The translations under genes were made by a program, and so were the position numbers. This document shows positions 8,779 through 16,974 of a DNA stretch of 29,360 nt, in pieces. The notes under the pieces are model-generated. The model worked only from the letters and a program-made list of their open reading frames with translations. It did not search any database and was not told the DNA's origin. Every line of letters begins with the position of its first letter. Positions within the stretch are counted from its first letter, which is position 1. Location: NCBI GenBank assembly GCA_937898525.1, contig CALCBC010000087.1, positions 1 to 29,360 on the forward strand, written 5' to 3'. The stretch comes from an uncultured Sphingomonadales bacterium. GTDB taxonomy: Bacteria; Pseudomonadota; Alphaproteobacteria; Sphingomonadales; Sphingomonadaceae.

Positions 8779-8862
8779 GCCGACGCGAGATCGAGCAGGC
8801 GGCCGACTCCACCGCCAGGAGGCGTTCGAGGCGGCTCCCCAGGTGGCAAACGCCCCGTGCGC

Positions 8863-10410
8863 CTACTTCTTGGCAGCCGCCTTCTTTGCCGTGGTCTTCT
8901 TGGCCGCGGGCTTGTCCTCGGAAGCCTTCTTCTTCGGTGTGGCCTTGGCTTCGCCTTCGGCCTTCTTGGGAGCGGCCTTCTTGGCCGGAGCCTTCTCGGC
9001 CTTGTCCTTGGCCGGCTCGGCGTCGGCCTTGGCCTTCTTCTTGGCCGCAGTCTTTTTCTTCGGCGCCGGCGCAGGTGCGGTGTCCTCAGCCTCGATGGCC
9101 GCTTCGAGCTCCTCGCGGGTCACCTGGCGCTCGGTGATCTCGGCCTTGCCGAACAGGAAGTCGACCACCTTGTCCTCATAGAGCGGAGCCCTGAGCTGGG
9201 CCTGCGCCATCGGTTCGTTGCGGACATATTCGATGAACCGCTCGCGATCCTCGGGGCGGTACTGCTGCGCGGCCTGCTGCAGCAGCATGCCCATTTCCTG
9301 CTGTGTAACCTCGACGCCGTTGGCCTGGCCGATCTCCGAGAGCAGCAGTCCGAGCCGCACGCGGCGTTCTGCGATGCGCCGGTAGTCTTCCTTCTCGGCC
9401 TCGATCTCCTTGCGCCCGGCTTCGGGGTCCGGCTCGCGGGCGACTTCGGCCTCGAGCTGCTGCCAGATCTGCGCGAACTCGGCCTCGACCATCGTCGGCG
9501 GTACTTCGAAGTCATGCGCCGCGGCGAGCGTATCGAGCAGCTGGCGCTTCATCTGCGTGCGGGTCAGCCCGGCGGTCTGCTGCTCGAGCTGAGCGCGGAC
9601 GAGTTCCTTGAGCTTGTCGAGGCTTTCGAGCCCAAGCGACTTGGCGAACTCCTCGTCGACCTTGGTCTCTCCTTCGACCTTGACCGCCTTGACCGTCACC
9701 TCGAACTCGGCCTTCTTCCCGCTGAGCTCACCGACCTGGTAGCCTTCGGGGAAAGTCGCCTCGACGGTGCGGGTGTCGCCGGCCTTGGCGCCGACGATGC
9801 CCTCCTCGAAGCCCGGGATCATCATTCCCGAGCCAAGCACGAGCGCGAAGTCCTCCGCGCGGCCGCCTTCGAAGGGCTCGCCGTCGATTCGGCCGACGAA
9901 GTCGATGACCACCTGGTCGCCGGCTGCCGCCTTCTTCGACTTCGCCGCGTCACTGTAGCTCTTGCGGTTGGTGGCGAGCCGCTGGAGCTCCTCGTCGACC
10001 TCCTTGTCGGTCACCGCCACGGTCAGTCGCTCGAGCTTGAGGCCCTCGATCGAAGGCGTCTCGATCTCCGGCAACACCTCGAGCTCGACCTTGAGCTCGG
10101 CGTCCTTGCCCTGCTCGTAGCCCTCGTCGAGGTCGATCTTCGGCTGCAGCGCCGGGCGCAGCTTCTTCTCGCGCATCAGCGTGTCGATCGATTCGCGCAG
10201 GCTCGCGTTGAGCGCGTCGGAGTGCAGTGCCTGGCCGTGCATCTTGCGGATCAGGTTCGCGGGCACCTTGCCGGGGCGGAAGCCGGGCATGCGCACCTGC
10301 GGCGCGACCTTCTTCACCTCGGCGTCGATGCGCGCCTCGATCTCCTTCGCGGGAATCTTGAGCGTGTAGGCGCGCTTGAGCCCTTCATTGGCGGTTTCAA
10401 CGATCTGCAT
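8863..10410 (-). CDS. tig: Trigger factor (ribosome-associated chaperone and peptidyl-prolyl isomerase) with long Lys/Ala-rich tail
   Basis: A 515-residue chaperone that binds the ribosome exit tunnel. The ribosome-binding N-terminal domain carries the signature GFRPGKVP (43-50). An FKBP-type isomerase domain follows at about 150-240 (GDQVVIDFVGRIDGEPFEGG), then the helical C-terminal substrate-cradling domain to about residue 430. The last 80 or so residues are a low-complexity tail of Lys, Ala, Pro and Glu (repeated AAKK and APKK units), not present in E. coli Tig (432 residues). The start at 10410 follows GGAAGG at good spacing; an in-frame GTG five codons upstream would bury that site. 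tRNA-Leu lies immediately upstream on the same strand. Confidence 0.96.
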   Translation of the reverse strand: MQIVETANEGLKRAYTLKIPAKEIEARIDAEVKKVAPQVRMPGFRPGKVPANLIRKMHGQALHSDALNASLRESIDTLMREKKLRPALQPKIDLDEGYEQGKDAELKVELEVLPEIETPSIEGLKLERLTVAVTDKEVDEELQRLATNRKSYSDAAKSKKAAAGDQVVIDFVGRIDGEPFEGGRAEDFALVLGSGMMIPGFEEGIVGAKAGDTRTVEATFPEGYQVGELSGKKAEFEVTVKAVKVEGETKVDEEFAKSLGLESLDKLKELVRAQLEQQTAGLTRTQMKRQLLDTLAAAHDFEVPPTMVEAEFAQIWQQLEAEVAREPDPEAGRKEIEAEKEDYRRIAERRVRLGLLLSEIGQANGVEVTQQEMGMLLQQAAQQYRPEDRERFIEYVRNEPMAQAQLRAPLYEDKVVDFLFGKAEITERQVTREELEAAIEAEDTAPAPAPKKKTAAKKKAKADAEPAKDKAEKAPAKKAAPKKAEGEAKATPKKKASEDKPAAKKTTAKKAAAKK

Positions 10411-10458
10411 TTCCGAACCTTCCACAAACTCTCAAGCGAACCGGCTCCGCGCGGAAAC

Positions 10459-10543
10459 TGGTGCGGGCGAAGGGACTCGAACCCCCACATCTTGCGATAC
10501 TGGAACCTAAATCCAGCGCGTCTACCAGTTCCGCCACGCCCGC
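10459..10543 (-). tRNA. tRNA-Leu, anticodon UAG
   Basis: Read on the minus strand, the acceptor stem GCGGGCG (10543-10537) pairs with CGCCCGC (10469-10463), followed by discriminator A and an encoded CCA (10461-10459). The anticodon stem CTGGA/TCCAG encloses the loop TTTAGGT, giving anticodon TAG. The T arm contains GGTTCGAGTCC. The 85-base length and a short variable arm fit a class II leucine tRNA. It reads CUA and probably other CUN codons. It lies about 50 bases upstream of the tig start on the same strand. Confidence 0.95.
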
Positions 10544-10699
10544 GGCCCGACGAATCCATTGCAGGCACGCGCCTGCGAAGCAGGGATGCGCCCTTAGAAG
10601 CGCGCGCCGGAAAGGGCAAGACGTGCGGCTGCCGACTGCGATCGAAGGAACAGGCGCGATTGCGGCTGGTTTCTATCGCGTACGACAAGGAACCTGATC

Positions 10700-10975
10700 A
10701 TGACGCAGATTTCCGAACACGCCGGCCGCGCGCCGAGCGAGCACACACCGGGATCGCAGCCCGCCCACTTCATCCAGAGCGGAGGCGACGAAATTCATCC
10801 TGGCAGGCAACCCGACGAACTCGTGCCGGGTAAGGGCGACGACTACCGTCCGGACCGGACGCCCGACGAAGTGGCGCCAGATCAGGGCGATTTCGACCGC
10901 CCCGACCGCTCGCCGGCGGAGAGCCCACCGCAGCCGGATTCGGCTCCGCCGGAAACTCCGGCTTCGCCCGACTGA
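10700..10975 (+). CDS. Small acidic Pro/Asp-rich hypothetical protein
   Basis: A 91-residue protein starting at ATG 10700, with aaggaa about seven bases upstream. The composition is dominated by Pro, Asp, Glu, Gly and Ser, with no hydrophobic core, no cysteine and no signal peptide, so it is probably disordered. It contains degenerate internal repeats: GDDYRPDRTPDE near residue 46 and GDFDRPDRSPAE near residue 63, plus GRQPDELVP and RTPDEVAP. I do not recognise the family or a function. The 156 bases between it and tRNA-Leu hold no other recognisable feature and probably contain its promoter. Confidence 0.7.
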   Translation: MTQISEHAGRAPSEHTPGSQPAHFIQSGGDEIHPGRQPDELVPGKGDDYRPDRTPDEVAPDQGDFDRPDRSPAESPPQPDSAPPETPASPD

Positions 10976-11019
10976 CGCGCGGATTGATTTTGGTGCGCCG
11001 GCGCGGCTAAGCGCGCTCG

Positions 11020-11313
11020 ATGACCGACGAGACTTCCTCCACCACCGCCGCCGACGTGCCGCCTGACCGCCTGGCGATCGATCCCCGCAGCCCGTACTTC
11101 GATGCGGACAAGCTCAAGCGCGGCGTCGGGATCCGCTTCAAGGGCGTCGTGCGCACGAACGTCGAGGAGTACTGCATCTCCGAAGGCTGGGTGCGCGTGC
11201 AGGCGGGCAAGACGATGGACCGTCATGGCAGGCCGCTGACGATCAAGCTCAACGGCCCGGTCGAAGCCTGGTACGAAGACCTCGGCGACGACCCGCCAGT
11301 CGCGAAAGCCTAG
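11020..11313 (+). CDS. DUF3297 family protein
   Basis: A 97-residue protein that matches my memory of the DUF3297 family: PPDRLAIDPRSPYFDADKL, then RGVGIRFKGV, TNVEEYCISEGWVRV, and TIKLNGPVEAWYED. The family is a small soluble protein common in proteobacteria with no assigned function. The N-terminal 14 residues are Thr/Ser/Asp-rich and variable in the family. ATG 11020 lies in a purine-poor context, so translation may be modest. The last 65 bases overlap the 3' end of nhaA on the opposite strand, coding on both strands. Confidence 0.85.
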   Translation: MTDETSSTTAADVPPDRLAIDPRSPYFDADKLKRGVGIRFKGVVRTNVEEYCISEGWVRVQAGKTMDRHGRPLTIKLNGPVEAWYEDLGDDPPVAKA

Positions 11314-12499
11314 GCTTCCCCTTTGGCGGCGACGCGAAGCGCAGCACCAGGAACCCGACAATCGCCGACACGAGCGAGCCGAGGAGCACGCCGAGCTTGG
11401 CCTCCTCGATGAGCTCCGGATCGCGCGGGAAGGCGAGGGCGCCGATGAACAGGCTCATCGTGAAGCCGATCCCGCACAGGATGCTCGCTCCCCAGACCTG
11501 CGACCAGCTGGCACCGCGCGGGCGATGCGCGAGGCCGAGCCGCTCGGCGACGACCACGCTGGCGAAAATGCCCGCCTGCTTGCCGAGGAACAATCCCGCC
11601 GCGATCGCCATCGTCAACGGTCCGAACAGGGCGCCGTCCGGCAACTCATTCAAGGCCACTCCGGCGTTGGCAAAACCGAACAGCGGGATCACGAGGTAGA
11701 TGTTCCAGGCGACGAGCCTGTGCTCGAACCATTCCAGCGGCTTGCGGCCGTCGCGTGTCTCGGTAGGTACCGTCAGCGCCGCGACGACGCCGGCGATCGT
11801 CGGATGGACGCCGGAATTGAGCACGCAATACCACAGCACGAGCGCACCGAGCGTGTAAGCTGCGGGGCTGCCGACATGCCAACGGTTCAGGGCGATCATC
11901 GCAGCGGTCACCAGCATGGCGGCGAGGATCCATCCTGCGTCGATGCCGCTGGTGTAGAAGAAGGCGATCACGAGCACTGCGCCGATGTCGTCGACGATCG
12001 CGACCGTCAGCAGGAACAGGCGCAGCGCAGCGGGGACATGACTGCCGAGCAGGGCGATCACGCCGACGGCAAAGGCAATGTCGGTCGCCGCGGGAATCGC
12101 CCAGCCGCTGGCGAGGCCGGGCTCGCCCCCCGCGACAAGCATGTAGATCACCGCCGGCACGGCCATGCCGGCGGTCGCGGCCAGCACCGGCAGGCGTCGG
12201 ACCCGGGCATCCGCCAGGTTCCCGCCGATCATCTCGCGTTTCACTTCGAGGCCCACTACGAAGAAGAACACGGCCATCAGCGCGTCGTTGATCCACAGGT
12301 GCGCGTTGTAGAGCTTGCCGATCGGCGTCCACGGCAAAGGCGCGTGAAACACGCCGTAATAGGTCGATGCGAGCGGTGAATTCGCGACGATCATCGCAAG
12401 GACCGCCACGCTAATCAGCAGTATGCCCGCGAACGCCTCGTGAGCGATCAGCGAAGTGAAGGCGCGATTGAGAAGAGACGAACTGCGAACCTGATTCAT
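11249..12499 (-). CDS. nhaA: Na+/H+ antiporter NhaA
   Basis: A 416-residue inner-membrane antiporter that expels Na+ in exchange for protons, important for salt and alkaline pH tolerance. Ion-site residues align with E. coli NhaA: Asp140 in PAATDIAFAVG (D133 equivalent) and Asp170/Asp171 in VDDIGAVLVI (D163/D164). The conserved lysine appears in GLFLGKQAG. About twelve hydrophobic segments are visible. ATG 12499 follows a strong purine-rich site (gagagggggaagc). The C-terminal tail after the last membrane segment is Arg/Lys/Gly-rich (RLAGRRRGLRTRL), and part of it lies in the overlap with the converging DUF3297 gene. Confidence 0.96.
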   Translation of the reverse strand: MNQVRSSSLLNRAFTSLIAHEAFAGILLISVAVLAMIVANSPLASTYYGVFHAPLPWTPIGKLYNAHLWINDALMAVFFFVVGLEVKREMIGGNLADARVRRLPVLAATAGMAVPAVIYMLVAGGEPGLASGWAIPAATDIAFAVGVIALLGSHVPAALRLFLLTVAIVDDIGAVLVIAFFYTSGIDAGWILAAMLVTAAMIALNRWHVGSPAAYTLGALVLWYCVLNSGVHPTIAGVVAALTVPTETRDGRKPLEWFEHRLVAWNIYLVIPLFGFANAGVALNELPDGALFGPLTMAIAAGLFLGKQAGIFASVVVAERLGLAHRPRGASWSQVWGASILCGIGFTMSLFIGALAFPRDPELIEEAKLGVLLGSLVSAIVGFLVLRFASPPKGKPRLSRLAGRRRGLRTRLRPGR

Positions 12500-12621
12500 G
12501 CTTCCCCCTCTCCCAATCGGGCGGCCGTTTCAAGGAATTCGGCTCGGACGGGAGCTTTCAGTTGCGGGATCGTGACGAGGCGTTAAGGTCGGGACGTCAG
12601 TGGTGTTCGGGGGGAACCGCT

Positions 12622-14019
12622 GTGGGGCCAGCTACGCCCTTGGAATGGCTTGGGCTTGTCGAGCACGAGCTGCTCCTGTTTGCCTCGGTCTTCTTCCTTC
12701 TCGGCGCGCTTGACGAACTGGCCGTCGATTTCGCGTGGCTCTGGCTGCTCCTGACCGGTCGTGGGAGAAGCCAGATCGTCGATCGGCGTGCGTTGCGCGA
12801 CAGCCCCCTCAACGGACCGGCCGCAATCCTGATCCCGGCCTGGCACGAGGACAGGGTCATCGAATTCACCGTAGCCCATGCGATCGCCGCCTGGCCGCAT
12901 GACGACCTGCGCCTTTACGTCGGCTGCTATCGCAACGACCCGGCGACGTTCGAGGCGGCCACGCGCGGAGCGTCGGGCGATCCGCGCGTGCGTGTGGTTG
13001 CAATCGAGCGCGACGGGCCCACGACGAAGGCCGATTGCCTGAACCTGCTCTATGCGGCCTTGGAGGAAGACGAACGGCGCAGCGGACGACCGTTCCGGCT
13101 GGTCGGGCTGCACGATGCCGAGGACATGGTCGATCCGGCCGCGCTCGGGCTTCTCGACCAGGCGGTGGAGACGTTCGATTTCGTGCAGCTGCCCGTGCTG
13201 CCCGAGCCGCAGCCGTCGTCGCGGTGGGTTGGCAGCCACTACTGCGAAGAGTTCGCCGAGCAGCACGCGAAGACCCTCGTCGTTCGCGAGGCGCTGTCGG
13301 GTGCGTTGCCGGCGGCCGGCGTCGGTTGTGCCTTCTCACGCCAAATCCTCGTCAGGATCGCCGAGAGCGCGGGCGGGGCCGGGCCGTTCTCGGTCGAATC
13401 GCTGACCGAGGACTACGAGCTCGGGCTGCGCGTCAAGGCGTTCGGCGGCCACTCGCGTTTTCTCCGGGCGCGCGGAGAGGACGGGCAGCTGGTCGCCACC
13501 CGTGCCTGCTTCCCGGCGACGCTCGACCAGGCGGTGAGGCAGAAGAGCCGATGGGTCCACGGCATAGCGCTGCAGGGCTGGGATCGTCTCGGCTGGAGCG
13601 GCAGCCCGGGCGAGTGGTGGATGCTGTTGCGCGATCGCCGCGGACCGTTCAACGCGCTGGTGCTGTTCGTCGGCTACCTCGTACTGATCGGCGGCGCGGT
13701 GCTGATCGTCGCCGACAGCCTCGGCGTCGCTCGGGTGTGGAAGCCGGACGCCGGGCTGGAGGCACTGATCGCCCTGAACTTCCTTGCGCTCGGCTGGCGC
13801 GCTGCGGTGAGGTTCGTCTTCACGACGCGCGAATACGGTTGGCGCGAGGGACTGCGGGCGCTCGCGCGGCTTCCGCTGTCGAACATCGTCGCGATCATGG
13901 CCGGCCGCCGAGCCCTGTTCGCCTATGTGCGCACTCTCGGCGGCGCGCCGCCGCGATGGGACAAGACCTTCCACGACGCCCATCCTGCGGCGATGGCGCG
14001 GCAGGCGAGGGCGGCTTGA
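12622..14019 (+). CDS. NfrB-like membrane glycosyltransferase (GT2 family)
   Basis: A 465-residue membrane-bound family 2 glycosyltransferase resembling the GT part of NfrB, the inner-membrane component of the NfrA/NfrB exopolysaccharide system used by phage N4 in E. coli. A membrane segment at about 15-45 (LLLFASVFFLLGALDELAVD) precedes the GT domain: AILIPAWHED, KADCLN, the DAED metal/sugar site (165-168), TED (262-264) and the QKSRW motif (307-311) of processive synthases. Two to three C-terminal membrane segments follow. E. coli NfrB also has a C-terminal MshEN (c-di-GMP-binding) domain, which I do not see here. GTG 12622 has ggggga upstream; TTG 12562 would add 20 residues. It overlaps the next gene by four bases. 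Confidence 0.82.
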   Translation: MGPATPLEWLGLVEHELLLFASVFFLLGALDELAVDFAWLWLLLTGRGRSQIVDRRALRDSPLNGPAAILIPAWHEDRVIEFTVAHAIAAWPHDDLRLYVGCYRNDPATFEAATRGASGDPRVRVVAIERDGPTTKADCLNLLYAALEEDERRSGRPFRLVGLHDAEDMVDPAALGLLDQAVETFDFVQLPVLPEPQPSSRWVGSHYCEEFAEQHAKTLVVREALSGALPAAGVGCAFSRQILVRIAESAGGAGPFSVESLTEDYELGLRVKAFGGHSRFLRARGEDGQLVATRACFPATLDQAVRQKSRWVHGIALQGWDRLGWSGSPGEWWMLLRDRRGPFNALVLFVGYLVLIGGAVLIVADSLGVARVWKPDAGLEALIALNFLALGWRAAVRFVFTTREYGWREGLRALARLPLSNIVAIMAGRRALFAYVRTLGGAPPRWDKTFHDAHPAAMARQARAA

Positions 14020-15173
14020 GGAGAGCCGCTGCCTTTCGCGGACAGCCGCTGCTGGTGCTGCTGGCCATGCTCGCGGCCTGGGCGGGGCTACGCGCGGCCT
14101 GGTGGCCGATGCCGGGGGTAGCGGCCGACCGATCGGTCCCGATACTCGCCGCCCGGCGGTGGATCTCGGGCCTCTCTGGGCAGGCTGCAGCTGCACCCGC
14201 GGCGCTCGCGGAGACGACCTTCGGGCCGTCCGTCCCACCGCTCCGGGCCCCTGGAGGACCGGACGTCGCAGCGGCGATTCCACTCCACCCCACGGGGGTC
14301 GAGCTGGGCGAAGAAGCGACCCCGGTGGACGTCTTCGGACACCCGCTGCGGCCGGTTCCGACCGGGGTTGCGATCGGTCACACCCTGCTGCTCGCTGCGG
14401 GCCTGTCGCAGCTCGATCTGCCGCCGGCACTCGCGGCCTATCTCGGGCTTTCCGCGCCGCAGGTGCCGGGAATTCCGGCCGCAACGCCGACAATGGCGCA
14501 CTTGCCGCCAGCGGGCACGGGAGCGACGGGTCCGCGGCTATCGGCTGCGGCCTGGGTGATGGTGCGCGACGATACGGCGCCGGTGGCAGCAGGCCTGCCG
14601 AGCTACGGTCGCAGCCAGGCCGGGGCGGTCGTCCGCTATCGGCTGGCTCCATCGAGCCGGTTCGATCCGCAGATGTACGCGCGTGCCACCGGTGCGTTGT
14701 CAGGACCGCTGGAGCAGGACCTCGCCGCCGGCATGTCCGCGCGTCTGGCGAAGGTCCCACTGCGGGTCGGAGTCGAGATGCGGCTCAGCCGGACGAACGC
14801 GGGCAGCGAAGTGCGCCCGGCGCTGGTCACGGTCACTGAGTTCCCGCCGCTCGATCTGCCGCTCGGGGTGCGGGGAGAAGTGTACGCCCAGGCCGGCTAC
14901 GTCGGCGGGACCTATGCGACGCCGTTCGTCGACGGTCAGGCACGGGTCGAACGCCAGCTCGTCCGGCTCGGGGCGGCTGAGATCAGTGCCGGAGCCGGGG
15001 CATGGGGCGGCGCACAGGAGGGTGCGGCCAGGCTCGACGTCGGGCCGACGGCGACGGTCGCGTTTCGCGTCGGCGAGGCGCGAGGGCGCCTTGCTGCCGA
15101 CTACCGGTTCCGCGTGGCCGGCGATGCCGAGCCGCGAAGCGGCCCGGCGCTGACGGTTTCTGCGGGTTTCTAG
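14016..15173 (+). CDS. NfrA-C-like outer-membrane partner of the glycosyltransferase (hypothetical)
   Basis: A 385-residue protein starting at TTG 14016, overlapping the glycosyltransferase stop (TTGA), so probably translationally coupled. It has an N-terminal Arg-Arg and hydrophobic segment (LLVLLAMLAAWAGL), a Pro/Ala-rich middle, then from about residue 190 a beta-rich region with alternating residues (VVRYRLAPSSRFDPQMYARA, VPLRVGVEMRLSR, GVRGEVYAQAGYVGG), ending in VSAGF with a terminal Phe typical of outer-membrane barrels. The region resembles, from memory, the NfrA C-terminal domain. No TPR repeats are visible, unlike full-length NfrA. Inferred role: outer-membrane exit or anchoring for the polymer made by the upstream enzyme. 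Confidence 0.7.
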   Translation: MRRAAAFRGQPLLVLLAMLAAWAGLRAAWWPMPGVAADRSVPILAARRWISGLSGQAAAAPAALAETTFGPSVPPLRAPGGPDVAAAIPLHPTGVELGEEATPVDVFGHPLRPVPTGVAIGHTLLLAAGLSQLDLPPALAAYLGLSAPQVPGIPAATPTMAHLPPAGTGATGPRLSAAAWVMVRDDTAPVAAGLPSYGRSQAGAVVRYRLAPSSRFDPQMYARATGALSGPLEQDLAAGMSARLAKVPLRVGVEMRLSRTNAGSEVRPALVTVTEFPPLDLPLGVRGEVYAQAGYVGGTYATPFVDGQARVERQLVRLGAAEISAGAGAWGGAQEGAARLDVGPTATVAFRVGEARGRLAADYRFRVAGDAEPRSGPALTVSAGF

Positions 15174-15218
15174 GCGCGCGAACCTTCAATCGGTTGCCCG
15201 CTTGCGTTACCGCGGGGC

Positions 15219-16130
15219 ATGGACGTCTACCTTCCTATCGCGAACCTCGCGGTCAACGGGCTGGTCATCGTCCTGCTCGGCGCCGGCACGGGCATCCTCT
15301 CGGGCATTTTTGGCGTCGGCGGCGGGTTCCTGACCACGCCGCTGCTGATCTTCTACGGCGTGCCGCCGACGGTCGCCGCGGCGTCGGCCGCGAGCCAGGT
15401 CACCGGCGCGAGCGTCTCGGGCGTGTTCGCCTACAGCCGCCGCGGCGCGGTCGACTATCAGATCGGCGCCGTCGCGGTGGCCGGCGGCGTCATCGGGGCG
15501 GCAATCGGTTCGCTTCTCTTCCAGCTGCTTCAGTCGCTCGGCCAGATCGATACGGTGATCAACATCCTCTACGTGCTGCTTCTCGGCACGATCGGCGCCC
15601 TGATGGGCCGCGAGAGCCTGCAGGCGGTGCGTCAGAAACGGACCGAGCCGACCCGCGCGGCCAAGCGCCGCCACCACCCTCTCGTGGCGAGTCTGCCGAT
15701 GCGCTGGCGGTTCTACCGCTCCGGACTCTACATATCGCCACTGGCGCCGCTGCTGCTGGGGGTGGTGGTCGGAATTCTCACCATGCTGATGGGTGTCGGC
15801 GGGGGCTTCATCCTCGTGCCGGCGATGCTCTACATCCTGGGCATGAGCGCGAGCGTCGTGGTTGGCACCTCGCTGTTCCAGATTCTGTTCGTGACCATGG
15901 CGGCGACGCTGATGCACGCGATGACCACCAAGGCCGTCGATATCGTGCTCGCCGTCCTGCTTCTGTTCGGCTCGGTCACCGGCGCACAGATCGGCTCGCG
16001 GATCGCCCAGGTGTCGAAGCCGGAGGTCTTGCGACTGATCCTCGCCGTGATCGTACTCGCCGTCGCCCTGCGAATGGCGTTCGGGCTCGGCGTCCGGCCC
16101 GACGAGGTCTACACGGTGGTGCCGCTATGA
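15219..16130 (+). CDS. TauE/SafE family membrane permease
   Basis: A 303-residue membrane protein with about eight hydrophobic segments and the family's repeated glycine motif in both halves: GILSGIFGVGGGFLTTPLL near residue 25 and ILTMLMGVGGGFILVPAML near 188. Family members are proposed to export sulfite, sulfoacetate or other organosulfur anions; the substrate here is not deducible. The stop overlaps the next gene's start (ATGA). The pairing with a TIGR02186/Alph_Pro_TM protein is characteristic of alphaproteobacteria and suggests that the two work as one unit. Confidence 0.9.
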   Translation: MDVYLPIANLAVNGLVIVLLGAGTGILSGIFGVGGGFLTTPLLIFYGVPPTVAAASAASQVTGASVSGVFAYSRRGAVDYQIGAVAVAGGVIGAAIGSLLFQLLQSLGQIDTVINILYVLLLGTIGALMGRESLQAVRQKRTEPTRAAKRRHHPLVASLPMRWRFYRSGLYISPLAPLLLGVVVGILTMLMGVGGGFILVPAMLYILGMSASVVVGTSLFQILFVTMAATLMHAMTTKAVDIVLAVLLLFGSVTGAQIGSRIAQVSKPEVLRLILAVIVLAVALRMAFGLGVRPDEVYTVVPL

Positions 16131-16894
16131 GCCGGCGCACGACCCGAGCGCTGCTGGCAGTCGTCGCGCTGTTGGCACTGTCGGGACAGCGCGACCCGAT
16201 CCTTGTGCCGGAGGTCTCGCAGCACGAAATCCAGGTGCGCCAGGGCTTCACCGGCACCGAACTGCTGCTGTTCGGCGCGATACTCGACCCGGACGGGCGG
16301 CGTGCGCGGCGGCCGTACGACGTCGTGGTCGTGCTCAAGGGGCCGACGGAGCCGATCCTGCTGCGCGAGAAGGAGAAGCGGCTCGGCGTCTGGCTCAACG
16401 CGCACAGCACGGCGTTCCGCTCGGCGCCGGCGTTCTTCTCGGTCGCCAGCTCGCGGCCGATCGAGGAGATCGTCGACGAGCGCACGGCGGCGATCTACGA
16501 ACTCGGGCTCGACTACCTGCAGCTCTCGCCGGCCGGCTCGATCGATCCGGTCGAACAGGCGCGGTTCACCGCCGGCCTGGTCGACCTGCGACGGCGGCAG
16601 GGTCTCTACCGCGAAAGCCCGAACGGCGTGACGATCAACGACGGCGTGCTCTATCAGGCACGCATGGCGGTGCCATCCAACGTCGTGACCGGGCGTTACA
16701 CGGCGGAGACCTTTGCCATCGTCGAGGGCCGGGTGGTCGCCTCGGCCGTGGCCGAGGTCGAGGTGCGCAAGCTCGGTTTCGAACGCTTCGTCGCCGAGCA
16801 GGCCGAGCGCTCGCCGCTCATCTACGGCCTGTTCGCTGTGGGACTTTCGGTCCTGATGGGTTGGCTGGCAGGCCGCGTCTTCGCCCTCACGTAG
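16127..16894 (+). CDS. TIGR02186 family protein (Alph_Pro_TM), partner of the TauE/SafE permease
   Basis: A 255-residue protein with an N-terminal signal peptide (ALLAVVALLALSG), a large periplasmic beta-rich domain, and one C-terminal membrane helix (LIYGLFAVGLSVLMGWLAG, about 230-250) with a short cytoplasmic end. Recognised family features are VPEVSQHEIQVRQGFTGTEL near the start, the VVLKGPTEP segment, and the conserved-looking RLGVWLNAHSTAFRSAPAFF. The function is unknown. The four-base overlap with the permease gene supports a physical or functional complex, possibly an accessory subunit controlling the permease. It is followed by an 80-base gap. Confidence 0.85.
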   Translation: MSRRTTRALLAVVALLALSGQRDPILVPEVSQHEIQVRQGFTGTELLLFGAILDPDGRRARRPYDVVVVLKGPTEPILLREKEKRLGVWLNAHSTAFRSAPAFFSVASSRPIEEIVDERTAAIYELGLDYLQLSPAGSIDPVEQARFTAGLVDLRRRQGLYRESPNGVTINDGVLYQARMAVPSNVVTGRYTAETFAIVEGRVVASAVAEVEVRKLGFERFVAEQAERSPLIYGLFAVGLSVLMGWLAGRVFALT

Positions 16895-16911
16895 TCGGGC
16901 GGGGCGCGATT

Positions 16912-16940
16912 TTGACGCGATGTTAACCCCGTTCCCGATA
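16912..16940 (+). promoter_or_regulatory. Candidate sigma-70-type promoter for the HerA-like ATPase gene
   Basis: TTGACG at 16912-16917 is a near-consensus -35 box, followed after 17 bases by CCGATA at 16935-16940. The -10 match is modest. It sits in the only sizeable gap before the ATPase gene (start 16975) and would place the transcript start about 28 bases upstream of the ATG. No experimental support. Confidence 0.3.
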
Positions 16941-16974
16941 GTCCCGGCCCAAATTGCGCAATGAACGGTGCCGC

